A stretch of 64,000 nucleotides of DNA. Origin: Carboxylicivirga fragile (GTDB lineage Bacteria; Bacteroidota; Bacteroidia; Bacteroidales; Marinilabiliaceae). The translations under genes were made by a program, and so were the position numbers. Below the pieces are notes generated by a model, which saw nothing but the letters and a program-made list of their open reading frames with translations, made no database searches and was not told the DNA's origin. Shown one piece after another: positions 39,186 to 48,281 of the stretch. The stretch covers positions 16,567-80,566 of the forward strand of contig JAFMVD010000025.1 in assembly GCA_025499625.1 (NCBI GenBank). The letters are read 5' to 3'. Position 1 is the stretch's first letter; each line of letters starts with the position of its first letter.

Positions 39186-41570
39186 TTAGCGAACAATTAA
39201 AACTTTTGTAGTCTCAACTTGCGAACCATCTTCAGAGGATACATAAATTACGTATACTCCTGACTTGACTTTCTTTCCGCTAAAATTTGTTCCGTTCCAA
39301 TAAGCTTTACCTCCCAAAGAAATAGTTTCATAAACCAACTTGCCGCTTACTGTTGTGATTTTAACATTACTATTTCGAACCAAACCAGTAATGGTTATAT
39401 CTCCATGAAAATCTTCCCTGACAGGATTTGGATAGGCATAAATTTTATTAAAACTTGTCGCACCCTCACTAGCCTTTCCTTTAAAGGATACCAACCCTTT
39501 ATCTGTTCCTATAAAAACATCTCCCGAAGATGGGTCAATCGCAATACTAAATATTCTGTTTGAAGGTAATGGGCTATTATCTACATTAAATGAATGAAAT
39601 GTTTTCAGTCCATCACTTGAAATATGATATACACCGTTATTTTCGGTACCGAACCATTTTCGATCTGCTCCATCTACAGCCATGCATGTGATAATCTCTT
39701 TTTCCAGTAGGTAATCAGCCTCGTTACTTCCATCGTTACGAGGCACCTTAATTCGGCTTGCTACTGGATAATCTTCTTGAAAAATAGCCCATGGTCGATA
39801 ATAAACCAATACTCCTTTATCAGTACCAATCCAAACGTATCCACTCTTATCTTCAGCGAGGCAATAAATTTTTCTTGTAATCTCTTGGGCAGATTCATTC
39901 CATAACCTTAACTGTCCTACATTTCTTTTGTCTGTTTCAGTGCTTGGGTGCTTAGGTCCTTTATAGATGTCATCCGTGTCATCGATTAAAGTACCATTTG
40001 GATTTATTACTAACAAGCCTTGACGATCTCGAAACGGGGTAGGAAATATTACAAATACATAATCATCCTTTGTAATTAATATTTGATTAGTACTATGATG
40101 CCCGCTCATTGTTTCATAAGTAAAGCTCTTCCAATTCTTAGAATCACCACTTTCTTTAACTTTAATGCCAGATGAAACCGAACTGTTTGACATCCAGATA
40201 TTTCCATCACTATCTGAATCAAGCCCTCCCACTCTTGTATAGTTTGGTGCATACCCTGAAATATTTTCCAAAGCACTGTTATGTTCGTTATAATTCTCAA
40301 GTATTGAACTTCCTTCAATTTCGAATAAACCACTACCCCAACTTGACATATAAATCTGCTGATCGTTAATAGAGCTACTACAAAAGTTAAATGTATCCCA
40401 CCAATACTGTTCCGTGTCTTGTTTGTCACTCCAGAAATGTATCCATCTATTATTATTTAAATAAGAGTATTCCACATTTCTTCTTAAATTATCAAAATCA
40501 TTTGTCACACCTCCAGCAGATACATAAACCCCATCACTGGTACCTAAAATTCTAAACGCATTATTTGAATACGTACCATTGGGAACAAAAGAATAATCAG
40601 TGTTCCCTGATTTTACAACTAAACCATGCTGCTTATCACCAATGTAATACTTCTGATTTTTTTGAGAATATAAGCCATCGTTTACATTTATGCTCTCCAC
40701 AACCTCTTCTTCAAATAGGTAATCTTCAATTTTCTCGATTTCTTCTAATTGTGTATTATATCGACTAATGGCTCTTAGCTCATTAATTACCAATTCAGAA
40801 TTGTTTGAGTATATACTTCTATAGTTTGATTTTGAAGAAAAGAGCTGCCAACTATTTTCAGCACCTATAAATATTTCGTAGGGCTTATTTGATGTTTTTC
40901 TAACAGCCGCCATGCGATCTGCAAATCCAATTACAGAAACATATTCGTCGGAAACCCCAGTAACTTCTTGCCATGATTCAAAGTAAGCTATTTGTGGATC
41001 GTCTATGTCGGCTAAAAGTACCCCCCTTTCTGTGGCGGCATAAATATCATCTCCACTTATAGCTATTTGGTTAATTCGAAGGTTGGTAGAATTAATACCT
41101 AAATAATAGGTGTCTGCTATTTCTAATTTGTCAAGATCAATAAGCAGAATTCCAAACTCAACGCTACAATAAACTTGTCCATTATTAAAATAGAAATCGT
41201 TTATTTGTTTCGAACCCTGCATCTGTTTCTGTTTCAGTTCGGGGATATTAATAACTTGCTCTAGTGTAACTATATCAATATTACCATTAGTATAACCAAC
41301 TATAACTTGATTATTGGGCAATGCACAAAGTGCAGATATATCAATATCGCTTAAACCGGAAACCTTACTTTTTGTAGAAAATACCTCTGATGTCTTATCA
41401 TATATTAATAATCCTACCTCTGCCGAACAAAAAATATAATCTTCCGTTTCAACAATTCGAGTACAATTACGATAGGAAAAATGATCGGCCCAGTCACTAT
41501 TGCTTTGAGCAAAGAGTGAAGATGCTAAAAATAAGATTCCTGCAATACATATTTGAAGCTTAAACGCCAT
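39186..41570 (-). CDS. porZ: PorZ-like type IX secretion protein with T9SS sorting domain
   Basis: A 794-residue surface protein. A signal peptide (1-21, ending SLFAQ) leads to [15 protein letters not shown], then two beta-propellers built of blades such as [14 protein letters not shown] and [18 protein letters not shown]. The last ~85 residues are a type A sorting domain: [11 protein letters not shown], then [10 protein letters not shown] and [10 protein letters not shown]. The length and order match PorZ of Porphyromonas (about 776 residues), which works with PorU in attaching lipopolysaccharide to T9SS cargo. The start overlaps rdgB by 11 bases. A generic two-component-type propeller protein is the alternative. 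Confidence 0.82.
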   Translation of the reverse strand: MAFKLQICIAGILFLASSLFAQSNSDWADHFSYRNCTRIVETEDYIFCSAEVGLLIYDKTSEVFSTKSKVSGLSDIDISALCALPNNQVIVGYTNGNIDIVTLEQVINIPELKQKQMQGSKQINDFYFNNGQVYCSVEFGILLIDLDKLEIADTYYLGINSTNLRINQIAISGDDIYAATERGVLLADIDDPQIAYFESWQEVTGVSDEYVSVIGFADRMAAVRKTSNKPYEIFIGAENSWQLFSSKSNYRSIYSNNSELVINELRAISRYNTQLEEIEKIEDYLFEEEVVESINVNDGLYSQKNQKYYIGDKQHGLVVKSGNTDYSFVPNGTYSNNAFRILGTSDGVYVSAGGVTNDFDNLRRNVEYSYLNNNRWIHFWSDKQDTEQYWWDTFNFCSSSINDQQIYMSSWGSGLFEIEGSSILENYNEHNSALENISGYAPNYTRVGGLDSDSDGNIWMSNSSVSSGIKVKESGDSKNWKSFTYETMSGHHSTNQILITKDDYVFVIFPTPFRDRQGLLVINPNGTLIDDTDDIYKGPKHPSTETDKRNVGQLRLWNESAQEITRKIYCLAEDKSGYVWIGTDKGVLVYYRPWAIFQEDYPVASRIKVPRNDGSNEADYLLEKEIITCMAVDGADRKWFGTENNGVYHISSDGLKTFHSFNVDNSPLPSNRIFSIAIDPSSGDVFIGTDKGLVSFKGKASEGATSFNKIYAYPNPVREDFHGDITITGLVRNSNVKITTVSGKLVYETISLGGKAYWNGTNFSGKKVKSGVYVIYVSSEDGSQVETTKVLIVR

Positions 41571-42144
41571 AATTCTGCTTTAAAAACTTTATCAATTTTG
41601 CCACCGCTCTTGCTCTATGGCTAATTTTATTTTTTTCACTCAAAGGCATCTGTGCAAAAGAAACATCATACCCTTCTGGCTGAAAAATAGGATCGTATCC
41701 AAAACCTTCTTCTCCATTTTTATCCTTTAAAATCACACCCTTCACCTTGCCCTCAAACAACCACTCCTCTCCATCAATAATAAGTGCAACTACCGTTCTG
41801 AAACAAGCACTACGGTTATTAATATCTCGCAACTTATCAAGTACCTTTCCCATATTAGCTTCAGCATCTCTCTCTGGCCCTGCATAACGAGCGGAATACA
41901 CACCAGGCACACCACTTAAGGCTTCTATTTCTAGCCCAGTGTCATCGGCAAAACAATTCTTCCCATACTTATCGTATATATATCGAGCTTTTTGAAGCGC
42001 ATTTGCTTCTAGCGTACTTCCCGTTTCAGGTATATCGTCATTACAATTTATATCTGATAAGCTTTTTAATGCGAATAAATCTCCAACTCCTAGTTGAATT
42101 TCTTCTAGTTTATGTTGATTATTAGTAGCAAATATTAAATCCAT
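41560..42144 (-). CDS. rdgB: Non-canonical purine NTP pyrophosphatase (RdgB/HAM1)
   Basis: Hydrolyses dITP, ITP and XTP to the monophosphates and keeps them out of DNA and RNA. The 194-residue protein begins with the substrate loop [12 protein letters not shown] at 5-16, has [14 protein letters not shown] near 40, [12 protein letters not shown] with the catalytic Asp near 68, [19 protein letters not shown] and the closing SHRARA. I chose the ATG at 42144 because conserved sequence starts there. Its 3' end overlaps the porZ start by 11 bases. Confidence 0.93.
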   Translation of the reverse strand: MDLIFATNNQHKLEEIQLGVGDLFALKSLSDINCNDDIPETGSTLEANALQKARYIYDKYGKNCFADDTGLEIEALSGVPGVYSARYAGPERDAEANMGKVLDKLRDINNRSACFRTVVALIIDGEEWLFEGKVKGVILKDKNGEEGFGYDPIFQPEGYDVSFAQMPLSEKNKISHRARAVAKLIKFLKQNYGV

Positions 42145-42213
42145 TAAGATTGTTTTTTTACTTAAACGAATGAAACAGCAAAAGTATTTTAAACGATACG
42201 AAAATATAAACAA

Positions 42214-42238
42214 ACAGGCGACTTAAGAAGTCGCCTGT
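42214..42238 (-). terminator. Terminator after the universal stress gene
   Basis: ACAGGCGACTT / AAGTCGCCTGT form a perfect 11-bp stem with a 3-base loop; on the minus strand a T-rich run (TTGTTTATATTTT) follows. It lies 34 bases past the stop at 42272 and isolates rdgB-porZ. Confidence 0.7.
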
Positions 42239-42271
42239 AAAAAATATTATTTAGATTTCTGAAATAAATCT

Positions 42272-43105
42272 TTATCCGAAACTGCCATAACCATACCTCA
42301 TTAAATCAGTACGTGGATTAATAACCAAAACAGGTATTTGGGCTGAATTAGCAATTATATACTGCTCATAAGCACCAAGTACATAGTCGTGGAACGATAT
42401 ATCCCTTGTAGTCATTACAAGTACCATATCCGCTTTGATTTCTTCCGAATATTGAACCGTTTCTTGTGAGAAAGAGGCATCACCACTTGATAATGCTAAC
42501 TCATAGTCAATTCCTTTTTCCTCCAAAAACCGCTTGGAAAATACCACATTAGCTTTCGTTCTGCTGTCAATAATTCCTTCCTTAGTAGCAGAAGCATAAA
42601 TAAATACCTTTGAATTGAAGAATTTATTTAAGAAATCGATCCACTTAAGCTTTTCCTTGTTTTCAGCCTTATAATCAACGGGAAATACAATTTTTAAATA
42701 TTCATCACCAGCAGGTGGCTCCTGAACAACTAAATACGGTACTTGCGAGCCCACAATAACCTTGAGCGCCCAACTTCCGGTAAGCTTTTGCAAACCTTTC
42801 ATACCATGTGTACCCATTATTACAAGCATGCAATTAAGCTCTTCAACAACCTGATTGATTGTCTTGAAGATAGTGCCTTCTTGCACTCTAAAACTAGGTT
42901 TTATCCCATGTTTCTGATTAACCTTCTCAGAATGCTCCAAAAGTTGCTTCTCTAATTCTGCAATTTGAGCTTCCTTTTTGGCAATGTGTAATAAATAAAT
43001 ATCAGCTCCAAGCTTCTTACTCATAACAATAGCATGCTCTACAGCATTATCGGCTATCGGAGTAAAGTCATAAGGAACTAAAATTTTGTTTTTTGATGTC
43101 TCCAT
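42272..43105 (-). CDS. Tandem universal stress protein (two UspA domains)
   Basis: A 277-residue cytoplasmic protein with two Usp folds. The first (about 1-145) starts KILVPYDFTPIADNAVEHA and ends with the ATP-binding motif GTHGMKGLQKLTGSWALKVI. The second (about 155-270) is diverged and ends VYEQYIIANSAQIPVLVINP-like, without the full G-2x-G-9x-G-S/T loop, so probably only the first domain binds nucleotide. It is divergent from the cyclase gene with 89 bases between the starts. Confidence 0.85.
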   Translation of the reverse strand: METSKNKILVPYDFTPIADNAVEHAIVMSKKLGADIYLLHIAKKEAQIAELEKQLLEHSEKVNQKHGIKPSFRVQEGTIFKTINQVVEELNCMLVIMGTHGMKGLQKLTGSWALKVIVGSQVPYLVVQEPPAGDEYLKIVFPVDYKAENKEKLKWIDFLNKFFNSKVFIYASATKEGIIDSRTKANVVFSKRFLEEKGIDYELALSSGDASFSQETVQYSEEIKADMVLVMTTRDISFHDYVLGAYEQYIIANSAQIPVLVINPRTDLMRYGYGSFG

Positions 43106-43148
43106 AAAAACGTTTGCTGAATGTTCTGCAATAAAGGAATAAATATAG

Positions 43149-43156
43149 TACTTTTG
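43149..43156 (+). promoter_or_regulatory. Candidate -7 element for the cyclase-HD gene
   Basis: TACTTTTG matches TAnnTTTG exactly and lies 38 bases before the ATG at 43195. I find no matching -33 TTG at the usual spacing, so the call is tentative. Confidence 0.35.
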
Positions 43157-43194
43157 AAATGATTTACAAGCAACGCTAGAATTGAAAGTGATTT

Positions 43195-45021
43195 ATGTTG
43201 ATGTTAACCAATAATATAGTAGCAATAAAACGTTGTTTTTTTTTTCAAATCATTCCTGTACTGATACTATTTCTGGTTTCAGCTTCAAATTTCCCACTAT
43301 TAGGTAATGATCAATATCCACAAATAAGAGTTGACATTCAAGAGAATAAAAAACAACAAACACTTTGTAATTCTAAAGATTCCACTTGCTACATCACAAA
43401 CTCAACATTCTCATTACATTGGGATTACTCAGATCAAAACTGGGCATTAACGCGTTTTCGCTTACTGCCAAACTATAACGAGTGGAGTAAATGGACCAAA
43501 CGGCATTCACACACATTTTTTGATTTAAAGGATGGTAAGTACATTCTTGAGATACAAACCTCAAATGGTATTGAGTATGAAAAGACTCTTTTGATAAATG
43601 TACCCATATGGAAAAAGGCTTCATTCTATATATGGCTTGTTCTTACCATTGCTTTCTTTACCATATTATTTCTGGTCATCTATTTTTCAAAACGTATTAA
43701 AGTGGCTGAGCGAAGGGTAGAATTGCGGCTAAAGAAAGATTTCAGACTCAAATTAAAAGCTGGTCCGGAAAAAAGCGGTGTTTTGGCAAATGCTGTGAAA
43801 GAACAAGCCCGCATTCGATCACGTAAGTACCAAAGAGTAACGGTACTATTTGCCGACATTCAGGGTTTTACTCGAATTGTAGAGCATATTAACCCTGAAT
43901 TATTAATTGATGAGTTGGATCGCTTCTTTTTTTACTTTGATGAAGTTGTTGAAAAATACAACATCGAAAAAATAAAAACCATTGGTGATGCCTATATGTG
44001 TGCAGGTGGTTTACCAAACAAGAATCGAACTAACCCCATTGAGGTTGTGTTGGCAGGCCTCGATATGCAACGATTCATGGAAATGAGTAAACTTAAGCAT
44101 AAAGGTGATTATGGCTTTTGGGAGTTACGAATAGGTATTCATACTGGTCCGGTTATTTCGGGAGAATTGGGACGAAAAAATGTATCATTTGATATTTGGG
44201 GAGACACGGTAAACATAGCATCTCGTATGGAGAGCTCGGGAACTGCTGGTATGATTAATATTACAGGCGTTACGTATCAACTAATCAAAGAGTTTTTCGA
44301 ATGTGAGTACCGCGGGAAAATGCCAATTAAGTACAAAGGTGAAACAGACATGTACTACGTAAAGAGAATCAAGCCAAACTTATCTGCCGATGAAAAAGGC
44401 ATTACACCGAATCGTCAATTTTACACCAAACTACAACACATTCGCTTTGGCGATCTGGAGGAATACATTCTATCGAAACTTGATAATGAGTTGATGGAAG
44501 GATTATCTTACCATAATAAAGCCCATACAGTTGATGTACTAACTCAAATTGAAGTATTGGCTCGTGCCGAGAAGGTGGGCGATGAAGATTTATTACTGCT
44601 TAAAACAGCAGCTTTATTGCACGACATTGGTTTCATACTAGAATATGAAAATCATGAAGACAACAGCATTAAGTTCGCCAAAGAAATTCTACCAAAATAC
44701 AACTATGTTGATTATCAAATCAAGCAAGTTGTTGAATTGATTGATATTACTCGTGTTGGGCAACAACCTCGTAATTTCCTTGAGAAGATACTAAAGGATG
44801 CGGACTTAGATTATTTAGGACGTGCTGATTTTATTCCGGTATCGGAGAGTCTCTTCAAAGAATTGAACATGCACAGTCGACCAATTGAAATGGAAGAGTG
44901 GAATAAAATGCAGTTTCAGTTCATTTCGGATCATACCTACTATACAAGTTCAGCACGGAAATTAAGGCAAGTTAACAAAGAACGTCAATTACAAAAACTC
45001 AAAGAACTGATCAGCTTGTGA
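43195..45021 (+). CDS. Membrane class III adenylate-type cyclase fused to an HD domain
   Basis: A 608-residue protein: membrane/signal segment (about 14-31), a periplasmic Y_Y_Y-like domain (about 65-138), a membrane segment (144-164), a class III cyclase domain (about 210-392) and an HD domain (about 435-545). The cyclase has metal Asps D221 (FADIQGF) and D265 (IGDAY), adenine-selecting K261 and D333 (SFDIWGD), and N340/R344 (VNIASR), so cAMP is the likely product. The HD part has H440/H444, LLHDIGF (H476, D477) and DADLD near 537. Having both in one chain could allow synthesis and hydrolysis; the HD substrate is unknown. Starts at 43195 or 43201. Confidence 0.88.
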   Translation: MLMLTNNIVAIKRCFFFQIIPVLILFLVSASNFPLLGNDQYPQIRVDIQENKKQQTLCNSKDSTCYITNSTFSLHWDYSDQNWALTRFRLLPNYNEWSKWTKRHSHTFFDLKDGKYILEIQTSNGIEYEKTLLINVPIWKKASFYIWLVLTIAFFTILFLVIYFSKRIKVAERRVELRLKKDFRLKLKAGPEKSGVLANAVKEQARIRSRKYQRVTVLFADIQGFTRIVEHINPELLIDELDRFFFYFDEVVEKYNIEKIKTIGDAYMCAGGLPNKNRTNPIEVVLAGLDMQRFMEMSKLKHKGDYGFWELRIGIHTGPVISGELGRKNVSFDIWGDTVNIASRMESSGTAGMINITGVTYQLIKEFFECEYRGKMPIKYKGETDMYYVKRIKPNLSADEKGITPNRQFYTKLQHIRFGDLEEYILSKLDNELMEGLSYHNKAHTVDVLTQIEVLARAEKVGDEDLLLLKTAALLHDIGFILEYENHEDNSIKFAKEILPKYNYVDYQIKQVVELIDITRVGQQPRNFLEKILKDADLDYLGRADFIPVSESLFKELNMHSRPIEMEEWNKMQFQFISDHTYYTSSARKLRQVNKERQLQKLKELISL

Positions 45022-45049
45022 TAATTCAGTATTTTAAGTAAGAATTATC

Positions 45050-45057
45050 TATATTTG
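45050..45057 (+). promoter_or_regulatory. Candidate -7 element for the bactofilin-atp operon
   Basis: TATATTTG matches TAnnTTTG exactly, 30 bases before the bactofilin ATG. A correctly spaced -33 TTG is not obvious. Confidence 0.4.
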
Positions 45058-45087
45058 CTTTACGTTAAATTTTTAGAAGAAAGAAAA

Positions 45088-45471
45088 ATGGCTAAAAACT
45101 TCGAACCCGAGAATAAGCTACCAAACATGATTGGTCCTGGAACAAAGATAAAAGGTGATGTTGAAACAAACGGAGATATCAAAATTGATGGTTCTGTAGA
45201 TGGCAACATTGTATCAAAGGGACGCGTACTAATTGGTCAGAATGGCGTAGTGAAAGGCGATGTAAAATGTGCTAATTGTGACATCTACGGTAACTTTGAT
45301 GGAAAAATTCAGGTTAACGAATTACTTTCTCTTAAAGCAACCAGCAAATTAAGTGGTGATATCAAAACAGGTAAATTATCAATTGAGCCTGGAGCTAAAT
45401 TTACTGGCACGTGCAATATGGATGGCCAAACAGCTCAGAATACGGCAGCCACACCAAATGCAAAAAAGTAG
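45088..45471 (+). CDS. Bactofilin (polymer-forming cytoskeletal protein)
   Basis: A 127-residue bactofilin that should polymerise into filaments by its central right-handed beta-helix. The repeats run from TKIKGDVETNGDIKIDGSVD through GRVLIGQNGVVKGDVKC to SKLSGDIKTGKLSIEPGAKF, with short polar tails at both ends. The start at 45088 was chosen because AGAAGAAAG precedes it and upstream codons are not family sequence. Bactofilin at the head of the atp operon is a recurring order in Bacteroidota; no functional link to ATP synthase is established. It overlaps the next gene by 14 bases. Confidence 0.9.
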   Translation: MAKNFEPENKLPNMIGPGTKIKGDVETNGDIKIDGSVDGNIVSKGRVLIGQNGVVKGDVKCANCDIYGNFDGKIQVNELLSLKATSKLSGDIKTGKLSIEPGAKFTGTCNMDGQTAQNTAATPNAKK

Positions 45472-45847
45472 CGCTTATTTAAGATATTTAAAGTATCCTT
45501 CAAGCTACATTATTGTGGCTGGTTTGTTGTTAGTATTGGAATTATTTTATAACAACACCTGGATACACAGTGAACAAAAGAAGATAGTTCTGATTAATCT
45601 TTTTATATCAGGACTCTATCTTCTTTTCTATTTTGTATTTCTTTTTCTTCAAAAAAAATACCACGATCAATCTGCTTTTATCTTTTTGATTTTAATGCTA
45701 TTAAAATTTATATTTACAATTGCATTTCTCTTTCTTTTTCTAAATCCAACCGTTGAAGAAAACAAAAGAGATGTACTATTGTTCTTAATGAACTATTTTG
45801 CTTTACTAATAACTGATATCGTCATTAAAGTACGATTGATGAAGTAA
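45458..45847 (+). CDS. Small four-helix membrane protein in the atp operon
   Basis: A 129-residue protein with four predicted membrane segments (about 14-30, 41-61, 72-94 and 102-121). It starts inside the end of the bactofilin gene (ATG at 45458) in another frame. It occupies the place where other bacteria have atpI, whose product helps assemble the c ring, but I do not see the AtpI signature; it may be a DUF6168-like protein or a functional stand-in. An AtpZ-type small protein is not visible between bactofilin and atpB. Confidence 0.75.
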   Translation: MQKSSAYLRYLKYPSSYIIVAGLLLVLELFYNNTWIHSEQKKIVLINLFISGLYLLFYFVFLFLQKKYHDQSAFIFLILMLLKFIFTIAFLFLFLNPTVEENKRDVLLFLMNYFALLITDIVIKVRLMK

Positions 45848-45871
45848 TAATTTTAAATTGCTTGCCGTTTC

Positions 45872-46951
45872 ATGCGACACTTTAAACACGTTTTAGTTCT
45901 AATCGCGATACTATTTAGTACGCAAATCATATGCGCAGCTGATTCGCATGGCGAAGAGGCCACTGAGGAATTTGATCCTATGGAGATGATTATGCATCAC
46001 ATAGCTGATTCGCATGAGTGGCATATCATTTCATATACAAATGGTGATGGTGAAAAAGTACACATCACAATGCCCCTTCCGGTGATTTTATTTCACGATG
46101 GTCAGTTAAACGTTTTCATGTCATCGGCTTTCGATCATGGGCATAAGGTTGTTAATAAAGGCGATTTAAATTATTTCATGTACCATGGTAAGATTTATCT
46201 TACGGATGCTAAGGGCACAATTCACTACAACGATGAACACGAGGTGACTAATGCGAAGCCCCTCAATTTTTCGATAACTCGTAACGTTAGCTCAATGCTC
46301 TTGAGTGTGTTGGTATTACTTTGGTTATTCATTGCAATGGCACGCAAGTATGGCGATAAACCATCTACACCTAAAGGAATTCAATCTGTACTTGAACCGT
46401 TAATACTCTTTGTAAGAGACGACATCGCTTATGCTCAAATAGAAAAAGATAAGGCAGATAAATTCCTGCCATTTTTATTAACCCTTTTCTTCTTCATCTG
46501 GATTAATAACTTATTAGGACTGGTGCCGATTTTTCCAGGGGGAAGTAATTTAACGGGTAATATCTCTTTTACATTTGTCCTTGCGATCATTACTTTCTTA
46601 GTTACCAACTTTTATGGCACTAAAAGTTACTGGGGACATATTTTCTGGATGCCGGGAGTGCCGGTACCAATTCGATTGCTTTTATCAGTTATTGAGTTTA
46701 TTGGTTTGTTTACAAAACCATTTGCCCTCATGATTCGTTTAATGGCTAACATTACAGCGGGTCACATTATCATTTTGAGCTTATTCTCACTCATTTTTGT
46801 GATGAAATCGTTGGCCATTGCGCCTGTTTCGATACTAATGGCTTTGATGATGTTTATGTTAGAATTATTAGTTGCAGTATTGCAAGCTTATATATTTACC
46901 TTATTATCAGCCTTATTTATTGGTATGGCTGTACATAGTGAAGAACATTAA
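45872..46951 (+). CDS. atpB: F-type ATP synthase subunit a, with N-terminal extension
   Basis: Membrane subunit a, which forms the proton half-channels against the c ring. The 359-residue protein has a signal peptide (1-22) and an extra extracytoplasmic region of about 110 residues rich in His and Asp (IMHHIADSHEWHI) before the canonical membrane part. The essential Arg is R289 in FALMIRLMANITAGH, and NLLGLVPIFPG marks the fourth helix. The extension is common in Bacteroidota subunit a. Confidence 0.94.
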   Translation: MRHFKHVLVLIAILFSTQIICAADSHGEEATEEFDPMEMIMHHIADSHEWHIISYTNGDGEKVHITMPLPVILFHDGQLNVFMSSAFDHGHKVVNKGDLNYFMYHGKIYLTDAKGTIHYNDEHEVTNAKPLNFSITRNVSSMLLSVLVLLWLFIAMARKYGDKPSTPKGIQSVLEPLILFVRDDIAYAQIEKDKADKFLPFLLTLFFFIWINNLLGLVPIFPGGSNLTGNISFTFVLAIITFLVTNFYGTKSYWGHIFWMPGVPVPIRLLLSVIEFIGLFTKPFALMIRLMANITAGHIIILSLFSLIFVMKSLAIAPVSILMALMMFMLELLVAVLQAYIFTLLSALFIGMAVHSEEH

Positions 46952-46977
46952 TAGTTAATTATTTTAAAAGTAATAAA

Positions 46978-47187
46978 ATGGAAGGTTTGTCATTAACCAC
47001 AATTGGATTAGGCTTAATTATCATTGGAGCCGCTTATGGTATTGGTCGTATCGCATCAAGTGCAATGGAAGCAATGGGACGTCAACCAGAGATTAGTTCT
47101 AAAATTCAAACTGCTATGATTATTGCTGCAGCTCTTATTGAAGGTGCCGCATTATTTGCTATCGTAGTTGCCCTTATGAAAGGATAA
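46978..47187 (+). CDS. atpE: F-type ATP synthase subunit c
   Basis: A 69-residue helical hairpin that forms the rotor ring. The polar loop reads GRQPE (34-38) and the ion-binding carboxylate is E55 in ALIEGAALFA. The residues that define sodium binding in Ilyobacter-type c subunits (Gln in helix 1 and Glu-Ser/Thr in helix 2) are not present: Ile is at the Gln position and Gly follows E55. The ring is therefore expected to use protons. Confidence 0.95.
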   Translation: MEGLSLTTIGLGLIIIGAAYGIGRIASSAMEAMGRQPEISSKIQTAMIIAAALIEGAALFAIVVALMKG

Positions 47188-47199
47188 AAACACAAGAAT

Positions 47200-47694
47200 A
47201 TGGGATTATTATCAGTTGATCCCGGGTTAGTCTTTTGGTCGACATTAGCTTTTACACTTGTATTTGTTCTTTTAAGGATTTATGCTTGGAAACCTATTTT
47301 GCATGCGCTTAAGGTTCGCGAAGAAACCATCGAGTTTTCGTTGGCCGCAGCCGAAAAAGCAAAAGCAGAGGTGGAAGATTTGAATCAGACGAAGACGCAG
47401 ATTATGAACGAAGCTAAGGCTGATCGTGATGACATGATTAAAGAAGCTCGGGAATTAAAGCAAAATATTGTGGATGAAGCTAAGTCTAAAGCGCAATCTG
47501 AGGCAGATAAGATTATTGAATCTGCTCGTCAGCAAATTGAGCGTGAAAAGAACGAAGCCATTCAGGAAATGAAACGCCAGGTTGCGGAACTTTCTGTGGA
47601 TATAGCAGGCAAGCTATTGGAACAGGAATTAGAAACGACCGATAAGCAGAAAGCTATCATTGATAAGTATCTGCAAGAAGTAAACTTTAACTAG
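47200..47694 (+). CDS. atpF: F-type ATP synthase subunit b
   Basis: Peripheral-stalk subunit of 164 residues: one N-terminal membrane helix (about 9-28, ending YAWKPILHAL) and a long charged coiled coil rich in Ala, Lys and Glu. No second b-prime gene is present, so two copies of this protein should form the stalk. It lies between atpE and atpH with gaps of 12 and 28 bases. Confidence 0.93.
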   Translation: MGLLSVDPGLVFWSTLAFTLVFVLLRIYAWKPILHALKVREETIEFSLAAAEKAKAEVEDLNQTKTQIMNEAKADRDDMIKEARELKQNIVDEAKSKAQSEADKIIESARQQIEREKNEAIQEMKRQVAELSVDIAGKLLEQELETTDKQKAIIDKYLQEVNFN

Positions 47695-47722
47695 GACAAT
47701 AGTTACAGAGACAGTAAAACGT

Positions 47723-48259
47723 ATGAACAGGAGCCTTATAGCCAATAGATATGCCAAAGCTTTATTTAAGCTTGCCTTAGAACAAGGTAACTTAGATAAA
47801 ATCAATAGCGATGTGAAATTGTTGCAAAGTTATTGCAATGAGGCCGATGGTTTTCTCGATCTTTTAATGAGCCCCATTATCAAACCAGGCCAGAAAAAAC
47901 ATGCAATTCACTCTGTACTAGATAAAAAAATCTCAGTTTCAACCATGAATTTTTTGGATCTATTGATTCAAAACAATAGAGAAGTCCTGATTGAAGATAT
48001 CAACAGGGGTTACGAAAGTCTATATAAAAATCATTTAGGTGTGAAAGACGTTACGCTTTATACAGCCATTAAAATGGATAAAGAGCAGCTACAAGCATTG
48101 GATGATTTTTTGAAACAACAATTTAATGCCCCAATTGAATTAACACTTAAAGTCAACCCCGATCTACTTGGTGGTTTCAAAATAACCATTGACGGTAAAT
48201 TGGCCGATGCAAGTCTTAGTTCAAAGTTGAAAAAAATGAAGAAGCAATTACTCAGTTAA
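47723..48259 (+). CDS. atpH: F-type ATP synthase delta subunit
   Basis: Links the b dimer to the top of alpha. The 178-residue protein has the N-terminal helical bundle (IANRYAKALFKLALEQGNLDK) and the C-terminal conserved strand-helix region PDLLGGFKITIDGKLADASL, which is the family signature near the end. It is placed in the standard order between b and alpha. Confidence 0.93.
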   Translation: MNRSLIANRYAKALFKLALEQGNLDKINSDVKLLQSYCNEADGFLDLLMSPIIKPGQKKHAIHSVLDKKISVSTMNFLDLLIQNNREVLIEDINRGYESLYKNHLGVKDVTLYTAIKMDKEQLQALDDFLKQQFNAPIELTLKVNPDLLGGFKITIDGKLADASLSSKLKKMKKQLLS

Positions 48260-48281
48260 ACGTAAACTAAATTAAGATTCG

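Noticed and set aside
46978..47187. Sodium-binding c subunit
   Set aside because: The Gln and Glu-Ser/Thr residues of the sodium site are missing, so a proton ring is expected.
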